DNA of 57,271 nt from Serratia sp. H1w (GTDB lineage: Bacteria; Pseudomonadota; Gammaproteobacteria; Enterobacterales; Enterobacteriaceae), in NCBI RefSeq assembly GCF_000633355.1, contig NZ_AYMQ01000052.1, positions 1 through 57,271 on the forward strand. Reading direction: 5' to 3'. The notes under the pieces were generated by a model, which did no database searches, had not been told where the DNA came from, and worked only from the letters and a program-made list of their open reading frames with translations. Of this stretch, positions 9,067 to 16,444 are shown piece by piece; the stretch's first letter is position 1, and every line of letters starts with the position of its first letter. Position numbers and translations under genes: made by a program.

Positions 9067-9828
9067 ATGGATATCGACTATCGGTTGGATGGCCCTGCCA
9101 GCGCGCCATTATTAGTGCTTTCCAACTCACTGGGGGCCACCGTTGATCTGTGGCAGCCTCAAATGGCAGAGCTAACCAAGCAGTTTCAGGTGTTGCGCTA
9201 TAACCAACGGGGTCATGGCCACACACCGCTGCCAGGATCGCCGCTAACACTGGAAATATTAGGCCGCGATGTGATCACGCTCCTTGATTCTCTGGACGTC
9301 GAGCAGGCTCATTTTTGCGGCATTTCCATGGGTGGATTGACCGGACTGTGGCTCAACCGTTTTCACCCCCAGCGTTTTAAACGTTTGGTTGTGGCCAATA
9401 CCGCCGCGCGTATCGGCAATAGTGACGGTTGGCATCAACGTGCCCAACTGGCCCGCAGCACTGGCTTGGCCCCTATCGCCGCCGCTTCTGCCTCGCGCTG
9501 GTTCAGCGAAGATTTTCAGCAACGCAGCCCCCTGCCGGTAAGTCAGTTGGTCGAGCAGTTGGCTAAAGGTAGCGCTGCGGGCTATGCCGCCTGCTGTGAT
9601 GCTTTGGCCCAAGCAGATCTGCGAACTGAGATCCCACAGATGAATGTCCCCATGTTGGTGATCGCCGGAGAGCAGGATCCGGCCACCACCGTGGAGGATG
9701 CACAGACTCTGGTCAACGGTGCGCCACATGCTCGATTGGCCGTATTACCCTCATCACACATTTCCAATATCGCCTGCCCGGAGCTATTTACCCGTTGCGT
9801 GGCCGATTTTCTTACTGAGAAGGCGTAA
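9067..9828 (+). CDS. pcaD: 3-oxoadipate enol-lactonase
   Basis: A 253-residue alpha/beta hydrolase that opens 3-oxoadipate enol-lactone to 3-oxoadipate. The nucleophile elbow is CGISMGG (Ser about 87), an oxyanion-region motif YNQRGHGHT is near 46-54, and the catalytic His is probably in SSHISNIACPE near the C-terminus. The ATG at 9067 follows the pcaF stop immediately (TGAG ATG), and gives the usual length; an upstream ATG at 9052 lies inside pcaF. It is placed between pcaF and catB, linking the catechol branch to the shared lower pathway. Confidence 0.93.
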   Translation: MDIDYRLDGPASAPLLVLSNSLGATVDLWQPQMAELTKQFQVLRYNQRGHGHTPLPGSPLTLEILGRDVITLLDSLDVEQAHFCGISMGGLTGLWLNRFHPQRFKRLVVANTAARIGNSDGWHQRAQLARSTGLAPIAAASASRWFSEDFQQRSPLPVSQLVEQLAKGSAAGYAACCDALAQADLRTEIPQMNVPMLVIAGEQDPATTVEDAQTLVNGAPHARLAVLPSSHISNIACPELFTRCVADFLTEKA

Positions 9829-9831
9829 CCG

Positions 9832-10947
9832 ATGGAATTACGTATAGAACATATTGCAAGCTGGCTAGTGGACATACCCACTATCCGACCACACAAACTG
9901 TCGATGGCTACCATGGGTTGCCAGACACTGACCATCGTGCAGGTCACCTTCGCTGAGGGGATTGTCGGCTGGGGCGAGGCGACGACCATTGGCGGACTGA
10001 GTTACGGCCCGGAGAGCCCGGAGAGCATCAAATCAGCGATTGATACTTATCTGGCGCCGTTGTTGACAGGCAAAAGCTTCAGCGGCTTGACCCCGTTTGT
10101 CGCACTGATGAACCGTCACGTTAAGGGCAACACTTTCGCCAAGTCAGCGCTGGAAACTGCGTTTCTCGACGCTCAAGGCAAACTGCTCGCTCTTCCGGTC
10201 AGCACCCTGCTCGGCGGAGCGCTAAGTACATCGTTACCGGTGCTATGGACATTGGCCAGCGGTGATACCGCCAAAGATATTGAAGAAGGGAAGCGGCTGC
10301 TGGCTGAGGGACGCCACAACTGCTTCAAACTCAAGATCGGGGCCAAGGCCCTGGCAGAGGATCTACGCCATACCCTGGCGATCAAACAAGCCTTGGGGCC
10401 GGATGTCAGCATCCGTGTAGATGTGAACCAGGCCTGGGATGCCGGAACAGCAGTACGCGGTATGACCGCACTGCAAGATATTGGCATTGACCTGGTCGAG
10501 CAACCGGTAGCGCTGTGGGACCACCGAACCCTGATCCAACTCAGCCAACGCTTTACCCTGCCCATACTGGCAGATGAGGCGGTCGCCAATGCCCACGATG
10601 GCTACACGCTGGCCGCACAGGGATTCACTGGCGCTTATGCGCTGAAAATTGCCAAAGCGGGTGGTCCGGCCCAAGTGCTGCAACTGGCCCAGGTGGCCAC
10701 GGCAGCAGGCGTCGCCCTGTATGGCGGAACCATGCTGGAAGGTTCACTGGGGACCGTAGCCTCATTACACGCCTGGTCGACGCTGGACCTGGCCTGGGGC
10801 AGCGAGATGTTCGGTCCGTTGTTGTTGAAAGACGACATCATCGCCACTCCGCTGAATTTCGCCAACGGACAGGTTGATCTCCCGAACGGGCCGGGTTTGG
10901 GCATTGAAATCGATGAAGACAAGCTGCGTTTCTATCAGCGAAAATAA
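9832..10947 (+). CDS. catB: Muconate cycloisomerase
   Basis: A 371-residue enolase-superfamily enzyme converting cis,cis-muconate to (+)-muconolactone. The superfamily residues are seen: FKLKIG with Lys167/Lys169, metal ligands in RVDVNQAWD (Asp198), LVEQPV (Glu224) and LADEA (Asp248), and a late Lys in ALKIAKAGG. The N-terminal ATTIGGLSYGPESPE block is typical of muconate-lactonizing enzymes rather than mandelate racemase. It is three bases after pcaD and is followed by catC, a normal catBC pairing. Confidence 0.95.
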   Translation: MELRIEHIASWLVDIPTIRPHKLSMATMGCQTLTIVQVTFAEGIVGWGEATTIGGLSYGPESPESIKSAIDTYLAPLLTGKSFSGLTPFVALMNRHVKGNTFAKSALETAFLDAQGKLLALPVSTLLGGALSTSLPVLWTLASGDTAKDIEEGKRLLAEGRHNCFKLKIGAKALAEDLRHTLAIKQALGPDVSIRVDVNQAWDAGTAVRGMTALQDIGIDLVEQPVALWDHRTLIQLSQRFTLPILADEAVANAHDGYTLAAQGFTGAYALKIAKAGGPAQVLQLAQVATAAGVALYGGTMLEGSLGTVASLHAWSTLDLAWGSEMFGPLLLKDDIIATPLNFANGQVDLPNGPGLGIEIDEDKLRFYQRK

Positions 10948-10958
10948 GGAGACCGCTC

Positions 10959-11249
10959 ATGCTATTTAAAGTCGAAATGACCGTGAAATTACCGTTGGAT
11001 ATGCCACAGGAAATGGCTGATGACATCAAGAGGCGTGAAAAGCATTATTCCCAAGAACTGCAAACGCAAGGGAAATGGCGTCATATTTGGCGTGTCGCCG
11101 GTAGCTATGCCAACGTGAGTATTTTTGATGTCGCAAGCAATGGCGAGCTGCACGATATTTTGTCCGCTCTGCCGCTTTACCCCTATATGGAAATTCGTGT
11201 CGATGCCCTCTGTCGACACCCATCGTCTATCCGTGAGGATGACAAATAA
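10959..11249 (+). CDS. catC: Muconolactone delta-isomerase
   Basis: A 96-residue protein that isomerises muconolactone to 3-oxoadipate enol-lactone; the family forms a decamer of small ferredoxin-like subunits. MLFKVEMTVKLP at the N-terminus, the GKWRHIWRVAGSYANVSIFDV block and ALPLYPYMEIRVDALCRHPS at the C-terminus match CatC throughout. AAGGAGA precedes the ATG. About 100 bases separate it from catA, a larger gap than elsewhere in the run. Confidence 0.95.
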   Translation: MLFKVEMTVKLPLDMPQEMADDIKRREKHYSQELQTQGKWRHIWRVAGSYANVSIFDVASNGELHDILSALPLYPYMEIRVDALCRHPSSIREDDK

Positions 11250-11372
11250 ACAAGGGATAATAACCCGTAAACGGTTAGTCGTTAATTCCTGATAATAAAC
11301 CCTACACATATCCGGTTGAATTCAAGCTAATCCTTGGAGGACATTGGATAAATGAGCAATGAGGAATTCGCT

Positions 11373-12302
11373 ATGTCTATCTCCTTTAATCAACGTGCCG
11401 ACGTCATCAAGCTGTTGGAAATCAGCAGCGGTCTAACCAGTGAAGGCGGCGAGCCACGTTTCAAGCAAATCATCCATCAGATGATGGAAAATATCTGTCA
11501 GTTGATCGACCAGTTTGATATTACCCAGGAGGAGTTTTGGCAGGCAGTTAACTACCTGCACACCTTGGGTCAGCGACAGGAGGCAGCACTGCTGGCTGCC
11601 GGTTTGGGCCTTGAGCATTACCTGGATTTACGTGAAGATGCTCTGGAACAGGCACAAGGGTTGGAAGGTGGTACGCCACGGACCATTGAAGGCCCGTTAT
11701 ATGTTGCCAATGCCCCGCTCAGCGAGCGCTTTGCACGGATGGATGATGGTAAGGACGCGGGCGAGATCATGTGGCTACATGGCCAGGTAAAAGGCGAAAA
11801 CGGCCAGCCGGTTGCCGGAGCCATTGTCGATATCTGGCACGCCAATACGCTGGGCAACTACTCATTTTTCGATAAATCACAGGGCGAGTTTAACCTGCGC
11901 CGCCGGGTGAAAACCGATGCCAATGGCCGCTACGCCGCTCGAAGCATTGTGCCTTCCGGCTATGGTTGCCCGCCAGATGGCCCAACGCAAGCCTTGTTGA
12001 ACCAGCTTGGTCGCCACGGCAACCGCCCGGCCCATATTCACTTCTTTGTCTCCGCCCCTGGGCACAAGCACTTGACCACCCAAATCAACCTCAATGGCGA
12101 TCGCTACCTATGGGACGATTTTGCCTTTGCCACACGCGATGAGTTGATTGCCGACCCAGTAAAAGTAATCGACTCCGCGCTGGCCGCCCAACGCGATCTT
12201 CCTGGGCCACATACTGAAGTCTCGTTCGATTTCACTCTGTATCATGCCAGCGCCAGCGATGAGGAGACACGCATCAAGCGAGCCCGTGCGCTGCAAGATT
12301 AA
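11373..12302 (+). CDS. catA: Catechol 1,2-dioxygenase
   Basis: A 309-residue intradiol dioxygenase that cleaves catechol to cis,cis-muconate with non-haem Fe(III). Iron ligands are Tyr163 (GNYSFF), Tyr197 (PSGYGCPP), His221 and His223 (RPAHIHFF). The N-terminal helical dimerisation region and the TPRTIEGPLYVA linker match CatA. Two starts are possible: ATG 11352 (GGAGG eleven bases away) or ATG 11373 (GAGG eight bases away). I prefer 11373 for spacing and family length. The catA gene follows catBC rather than preceding it. Confidence 0.94.
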   Translation: MSISFNQRADVIKLLEISSGLTSEGGEPRFKQIIHQMMENICQLIDQFDITQEEFWQAVNYLHTLGQRQEAALLAAGLGLEHYLDLREDALEQAQGLEGGTPRTIEGPLYVANAPLSERFARMDDGKDAGEIMWLHGQVKGENGQPVAGAIVDIWHANTLGNYSFFDKSQGEFNLRRRVKTDANGRYAARSIVPSGYGCPPDGPTQALLNQLGRHGNRPAHIHFFVSAPGHKHLTTQINLNGDRYLWDDFAFATRDELIADPVKVIDSALAAQRDLPGPHTEVSFDFTLYHASASDEETRIKRARALQD

Positions 12303-12337
12303 TGAATACCGTGTCAAGTTGAGTGATATTGCCGACA

Positions 12338-12363
12338 GCAGGCAATGGTCTGCCATTGCCTGC
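12338..12363 (+). other. 11-bp stem-loop between catA and benA
   Basis: GCAGGCAATGG (12338-12348), loop TCTG, CCATTGCCTGC (12353-12363) form a perfect 11-bp hairpin 36 bases after the catA stop and about 35 bases before benA. There is no T-tract, so it does not look like an intrinsic terminator. An mRNA-stability or processing element separating cat and ben messages is an inference. Confidence 0.6.
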
Positions 12364-12397
12364 GCCCCCTTAGCGAAACTATTTCAAGCGAGGTTTC

Positions 12398-13762
12398 ATG
12401 ATGAATTCATCCTCCGCCACGCTATTTTCCACGCTGGAAGAAAAAATAAATAATGCGCTGGTAATAGATAAAGAAAAAGGCATCTATCAATGTAATCGAG
12501 CTATCTTTACCGATGAGTCTTTATTTGAACTGGAAATGAAAGCCATCTTCGAAGGTAATTGGATTTATTTGGCTCATGAAAGTCAAATTGCCGAGCCGGG
12601 CGATTACTATACTCTGACGATGGGCCGCCAGCCCATCATCATTACCCGTGATAAAGACCGGCAATTACATGGGATGATCAACAGTTGCTCACACCGTGGT
12701 GCCATGCTGGCCAGTCGCAAATCCGGCAATAAAACGTCGTTCACCTGCCCTTTCCATGGCTGGACGTTCAATAACAGCGGCAATTTGTTGAAAGCCAAAG
12801 ATGAAAAGACCGGTGCTTATCCTCCCTGCTTTAAACAAGCGGGTTCGCACGATCTCAAACATTTGCCACATTTTGCCTCCTATCGCGGTTTCTTGTTCGG
12901 CAGCCTGAGTGCCGATGTGCTGCCGTTGGAAGAGTATCTGGGAGATACGCGCCAGGTCATAGACCTGATCGTCGATCAAGCCCCGGATGGACTGGAAGTG
13001 CTGAAAGGTGCGTCCAGCTACACCTATGAAGGTAATTGGAAGTTGCAGATGGAAAACGGTGCCGACGGTTATCATGTCAGCGTCGTGCACTGGAACTATG
13101 CTTCCACCATGTCGCGCCGCAACTATGACGCCAACTGTACACCGACCGTGGATGCCAATGGCTGGTCAAAAAGTATCGGCGGAGTTTATGGCTTTGAGCA
13201 TGGCCATATGCTGCTGTGGACCAGGGCATTGAACCCGGAAGTGCGCCCAGTCTTCAAACACTTTGCCCGTCTTAGCCAACGTTTTGGAGCAACTCGTGCC
13301 GACCTAATGGTCAACGAGACACGTAATCTGTGTTTGTACCCTAATGTCTACCTGATGGATCAGTTTTCAACCCAGATCCGTGTGGTACGCCCTCTGTCCG
13401 TCGACAAAACTGAAGTCACCATTTTCTGTTTCGCCCCCAAAGGGGAGAATGCCGAAGATCGCGCGTTACGGATCCGCCAATATGAAGATTTCTTCAACGT
13501 CAGCGGCATGGGGACGCCGGACGATCTTGAGGAGTTCCGGGCCTGCCAACAGGGTTATAACGCCAGCAACCTGCCCTGGAGCGACATGAGCCGAGGTGCT
13601 ACCCGCTGGCTGGAAGGGCCTGACGATAATGCGCAGGCCATGGATATCAACCCGCTACTGAGCGGTCCCCGCTCCGAAGACGAAGCACTGTACATCAGCC
13701 ACCATCATCATTGGCAACAAACCCTGCTGCGCAACCTGCATAACAGCGAGGTGACGCCATGA
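12398..13762 (+). CDS. benA: Benzoate 1,2-dioxygenase, oxygenase alpha subunit
   Basis: A 454-residue Rieske oxygenase alpha subunit. The [2Fe-2S] ligands are Cys97/His99 and Cys117/His120 (CSHRG...CPFHGW). The mononuclear iron site is in NGADGYHVSVVHWNY (Asp223, His226, His231) with a distal Asp near EDFFNVSG. The segments YEGNWKL, GFEHGHMLLWT and HRGAMLASRKSGNK follow BenA more closely than AntA, and the adjacent benD settles the benzoate assignment because anthranilate dioxygenation needs no diol dehydrogenase. GCGAGG suits ATG 12401 (seven bases) slightly better than ATG 12398. The stop overlaps benB by four bases. Confidence 0.93.
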   Translation: MMNSSSATLFSTLEEKINNALVIDKEKGIYQCNRAIFTDESLFELEMKAIFEGNWIYLAHESQIAEPGDYYTLTMGRQPIIITRDKDRQLHGMINSCSHRGAMLASRKSGNKTSFTCPFHGWTFNNSGNLLKAKDEKTGAYPPCFKQAGSHDLKHLPHFASYRGFLFGSLSADVLPLEEYLGDTRQVIDLIVDQAPDGLEVLKGASSYTYEGNWKLQMENGADGYHVSVVHWNYASTMSRRNYDANCTPTVDANGWSKSIGGVYGFEHGHMLLWTRALNPEVRPVFKHFARLSQRFGATRADLMVNETRNLCLYPNVYLMDQFSTQIRVVRPLSVDKTEVTIFCFAPKGENAEDRALRIRQYEDFFNVSGMGTPDDLEEFRACQQGYNASNLPWSDMSRGATRWLEGPDDNAQAMDINPLLSGPRSEDEALYISHHHHWQQTLLRNLHNSEVTP

Positions 13763-14247
13763 GCTTATTGCAATCCAAAATTGAACAATTCTTGTACCGC
13801 GAGGCTCGACTGCTGGACGACCGTAACTGGGATGAATGGTTAGCCTGCTATAGCTCGGCGGTGGAATATTGGATGCCAGCCTGGAGTGATGACGATCGGC
13901 TGACGAGCGATCCCCAAAAAGAGATTTCGCTGATCTACTACCCGAATCGCGAAGGCTTGGAAGATCGTATTTACCGCATTAAAACGGAACGCTCAGCCGC
14001 CAGCACACCGGAACCGCGTACCAGCCATCAGATCAGCAACGTTGAGCTGCTGGCGCAAAACACCGGTGACGTTGAGGTGCGCTACAACTGGGTGACCTAC
14101 AGCCACCGTTATCAGAAGACCGACTTGTTCTTCGGCAACACCCGTTGCCGTATTGCCCTCAATGATGAGCAGCCGCTGATCGAGCGCAAGATTGTCCAGC
14201 TCAACAACGATTACATCAGTCAGGTCATCGATATTTATCATATCTAA
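13759..14247 (+). CDS. benB: Benzoate 1,2-dioxygenase, oxygenase beta subunit
   Basis: A 162-residue small subunit of the ring-hydroxylating oxygenase, with the NTF2/SnoaL-like cone fold. IEQFLYREARLLDDRNWDEWLACY near the N-terminus, DGEDRIYRIKTERSAAS-like (LEDRIYRIKTERSAAS) mid-protein, and YRIALND-like/IVQLNNDYISQVIDIYHI at the C-terminus match BenB. It is structural, supporting the alpha3beta3 hexamer. The ATG overlaps the benA stop (ATGA). Confidence 0.93.
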   Translation: MSLLQSKIEQFLYREARLLDDRNWDEWLACYSSAVEYWMPAWSDDDRLTSDPQKEISLIYYPNREGLEDRIYRIKTERSAASTPEPRTSHQISNVELLAQNTGDVEVRYNWVTYSHRYQKTDLFFGNTRCRIALNDEQPLIERKIVQLNNDYISQVIDIYHI

Positions 14248-14259
14248 TGCGAGGTGATT

Positions 14260-15276
14260 ATGGCCTTTACCATTGCTCTCAATTTTGAAGATGGCGTCAG
14301 CCGCTTCATTCAATGCAATGCCGACGAGAAGGTGCTTGATGCAGCCTATCGGCAAAAGATCAATCTGCCAATGGATTGTTCCGACGGTGTCTGTGGCACC
14401 TGTAAATGTCACTGCGAGCAGGGAGAATATAGCCTGGGTGACGACTACCTGGAGGACGCACTTTCGGAACAGGAAGCTCAGCGGGGTTTAGTGTTGACCT
14501 GCCAGATGGTGCCAGAATCAGATTGCGTGATCGACGTGCCGATGGCATCGGCCCTGTGTAAAACCGGTTGTGAAGAGTTCTCCGCCAGAGTAGTGGCGAC
14601 GACGGCGCTTTCTTCCAGCTCCATCGAATTGAGCCTGCAACTTGAGGGTTGCGATGGTATCGACTTCCTGCCAGGCCAATATATCAATGTGGAGGTGCCC
14701 GGTACCGAAGCCAGCCGGGCTTACTCGTTCAGTTCGCTACCCGGTAATCAGGCAATTTCCTTCCTGCTGCGTAACGTTCCCGGCGGGCTGATGAGCAGCT
14801 ATCTCACCGGCAAGGCCCAACCCGGCGACAAAGTGCGATTACGCGGCCCACAAGGCAGTTTTTACCTGCGTGCGGTCTCGCGGCCACTATTGTTTCTCGC
14901 GGGAGGGACCGGACTCGCCCCCTTCCTTTCCATGCTGGAGCAGTTGGTGCAGAACGGCAGTTCACAGCCGGTTCATCTGATATATGGCGTTACCCACGAT
15001 CACGACCTGGTGAAACTGGAACAGTTGGAGCACTACCGCGAACGGTTGGCCAACTTCAGCTATCTCACCTGCGTGGCCAGTGAGGTTTCGCAGTCACCGC
15101 ACAAGGGGTATGTCACACAACATCTTGATGCCAGCCGGTTAAACGACGGCGATCTGGATGTGTATCTGTGCGGGCCACCACCGATGGTGGAGGCCGTGTT
15201 GAGTGACTTCCAGCGCCGAGCCTTTACCCCGGCCAGTTTCCACTATGAAAAATTCGCCGCCAGCCAGACGGCATGA
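14260..15276 (+). CDS. benC: Benzoate 1,2-dioxygenase electron-transfer component
   Basis: A 338-residue NADH reductase passing electrons to BenAB. The N-terminus is a plant-type [2Fe-2S] ferredoxin with Cys40, Cys45, Cys48 and Cys81 (CSDGVCGTC...LTCQ). A ferredoxin-NADP reductase-like FAD domain (RAYSFSSLPG) and NAD domain (FLAGGTGLAPFLSML, CGPPPMV) follow. ATG 14260 has GAGG upstream; the longer GTG at 14254 would overlap that ribosome site. Confidence 0.94.
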   Translation: MAFTIALNFEDGVSRFIQCNADEKVLDAAYRQKINLPMDCSDGVCGTCKCHCEQGEYSLGDDYLEDALSEQEAQRGLVLTCQMVPESDCVIDVPMASALCKTGCEEFSARVVATTALSSSSIELSLQLEGCDGIDFLPGQYINVEVPGTEASRAYSFSSLPGNQAISFLLRNVPGGLMSSYLTGKAQPGDKVRLRGPQGSFYLRAVSRPLLFLAGGTGLAPFLSMLEQLVQNGSSQPVHLIYGVTHDHDLVKLEQLEHYRERLANFSYLTCVASEVSQSPHKGYVTQHLDASRLNDGDLDVYLCGPPPMVEAVLSDFQRRAFTPASFHYEKFAASQTA

Positions 15277-15285
15277 GGAACTGTG

Positions 15286-16068
15286 ATGCAAAAAGCAAGA
15301 TTTGAAAATCGGGTGATGGTGATCACTGGTGCGGCACAGGGCATCGGCAAAGCGGTTGCCGAGCAGGCCGCCATTGAAGGGGCGAAACTGGTGCTGATCG
15401 ACCGGGCGACCTACTTGAACGAACTGGCTGCGACCCTAAGCGAACAGGGAACGGAAGTGCTGGCTATCAGTGCCGACCTGGAGCATTGGGAAGAGACTGA
15501 ACGCGCAATGCTTCTAGCTCAGCGACACTTTGCTCGCCTGGACATTCTGGTTAATAACGTAGGGGGAACTATCTGGGCTCGTCCCTTCGCGGACTATTCT
15601 CCCGAACAGACCTCCGCCGAGATCCAACGTTCGCTGTTCCCTACTCTCTGGGGTTGTCGCGCCGTGTTGCCACATATGCTGAAACAAGGTGCCGGGGTGA
15701 TTGTCAACGTGTCGTCAGTGGCCACTCGGGGAGTTAACCGCGTGCCTTATTCTGCGGCAAAAGGGGGGGTTAATGCCCTTACCCAGTCGTTGGCATTTGA
15801 ATATGCTCAGGCAGGGATCCGTATCAATGCTACCGCACCAGGAGGCACCGAGGCTCCGGAGCGCCTGACGCCGCGCAATAGCGAAATACCTACCCCACAG
15901 GAGAAAATCTGGTATCAGCAAGTGGTTGATCAAACCCTCAGCACCAGTCTGATGCATCGCTACGGCACAGTAAATGAACAGGCGAAAGCGATTTTATTCC
16001 TTGCCAGCGATGATGCCAGCTATATCAATGGCAGTGTGCTGCCGGTAGCGGGTGGCGATCTAGGTTAA
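15286..16068 (+). CDS. benD: 1,6-dihydroxycyclohexa-2,4-diene-1-carboxylate dehydrogenase
   Basis: A 260-residue short-chain dehydrogenase converting benzoate cis-diol to catechol with NAD+ and loss of CO2. The TGAAQGIGKAVAE nucleotide loop is at about 16-28, LVNNVGG at about 90, and the catalytic Ser...YxxxK is in VNVSSVATRG and PYSAAKGG. GAGGAA precedes ATG 15286; a GTG lies one codon earlier. It is the last recognised gene of the pca-cat-ben run. Confidence 0.93.
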   Translation: MQKARFENRVMVITGAAQGIGKAVAEQAAIEGAKLVLIDRATYLNELAATLSEQGTEVLAISADLEHWEETERAMLLAQRHFARLDILVNNVGGTIWARPFADYSPEQTSAEIQRSLFPTLWGCRAVLPHMLKQGAGVIVNVSSVATRGVNRVPYSAAKGGVNALTQSLAFEYAQAGIRINATAPGGTEAPERLTPRNSEIPTPQEKIWYQQVVDQTLSTSLMHRYGTVNEQAKAILFLASDDASYINGSVLPVAGGDLG

Positions 16069-16079
16069 ACCCGTGTGTA

Positions 16080-16097
16080 GGCGCAGCCTGCTGCGCC
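16080..16097. repeat. GC-rich palindromic intergenic repeat
   Basis: GGCGCAGC-CT-GCTGCGCC forms an 8-bp hairpin just after benD. A near copy (GGGCGCTGCATGCTGCGCCC, preceded by the same GTAG) occurs at 31991-32010, so this looks like a dispersed palindromic element that may also act as the operon's transcript end. Confidence 0.55.
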
Positions 16098-16215
16098 CCT
16101 TGTCACAAGCCAGTTAAGTTTTGGCTATTGATTCTATACACCAAAGCCACTGTCTATTATCTGCTCGCCCCCTACAATCAGTAGTAATCACACTGCTTAT
16201 TACATCGGGGGCACC

Positions 16216-16395
16216 ATGTACAATTTTTCACGCTATCAAGCCAAAGAGCTGGCGCTAGCCTATATGAGCGGTAAAAAACACGATCTGTCTCCCCTGGAGT
16301 TTTTGCAACAGCTGAAAAGCTGCGAGAAAGCCTTCGACCATCTGCTAAAACATGGCAGCGAACTGCCGCGTGAAATGCTGGTAAAAAGCTTCTGA
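16216..16395 (+). CDS. Small hypothetical protein (59 residues)
   Basis: An ORF of 59 codons beginning MYNFSRYQAKELALAYMSGK and ending MLVKSF. GGGGG lies five bases before the ATG. The protein is charged, predicted helical and without a signal peptide or membrane segment. It is followed 17 bases later by a strong hairpin, as a real short gene would be. I do not recognise the family. It is 147 bases beyond benD and probably has its own promoter. Confidence 0.6.
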   Translation: MYNFSRYQAKELALAYMSGKKHDLSPLEFLQQLKSCEKAFDHLLKHGSELPREMLVKSF

Positions 16396-16412
16396 ACCGC
16401 AGCATGAGCCGA

Positions 16413-16435
16413 ACGCCGGGCAGAACGCCCGGCGT
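16413..16435. terminator. Hairpin between the small ORF and mgtB
   Basis: ACGCCGGGC-AGAAC-GCCCGGCGT is a perfect 9-bp stem between converging genes (59-codon ORF on plus, mgtB on minus). T-tracts are short, but its position suggests a bidirectional terminator. Confidence 0.6.
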
Positions 16436-16444
16436 AGACCTTGC

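Noticed and set aside
9259-9729. Long antisense frames inside pcaD, catB, mgtB, paaZ and paaE
   Set aside because: They mirror high-GC codon usage of well-identified genes, have no family signatures and mostly lack ribosome sites.
12398-14247. Anthranilate 1,2-dioxygenase (antAB) instead of benzoate dioxygenase
   Set aside because: It would fit kynA nicely, but sequence blocks follow BenA and BenB, and benD is present, which the anthranilate route does not need.
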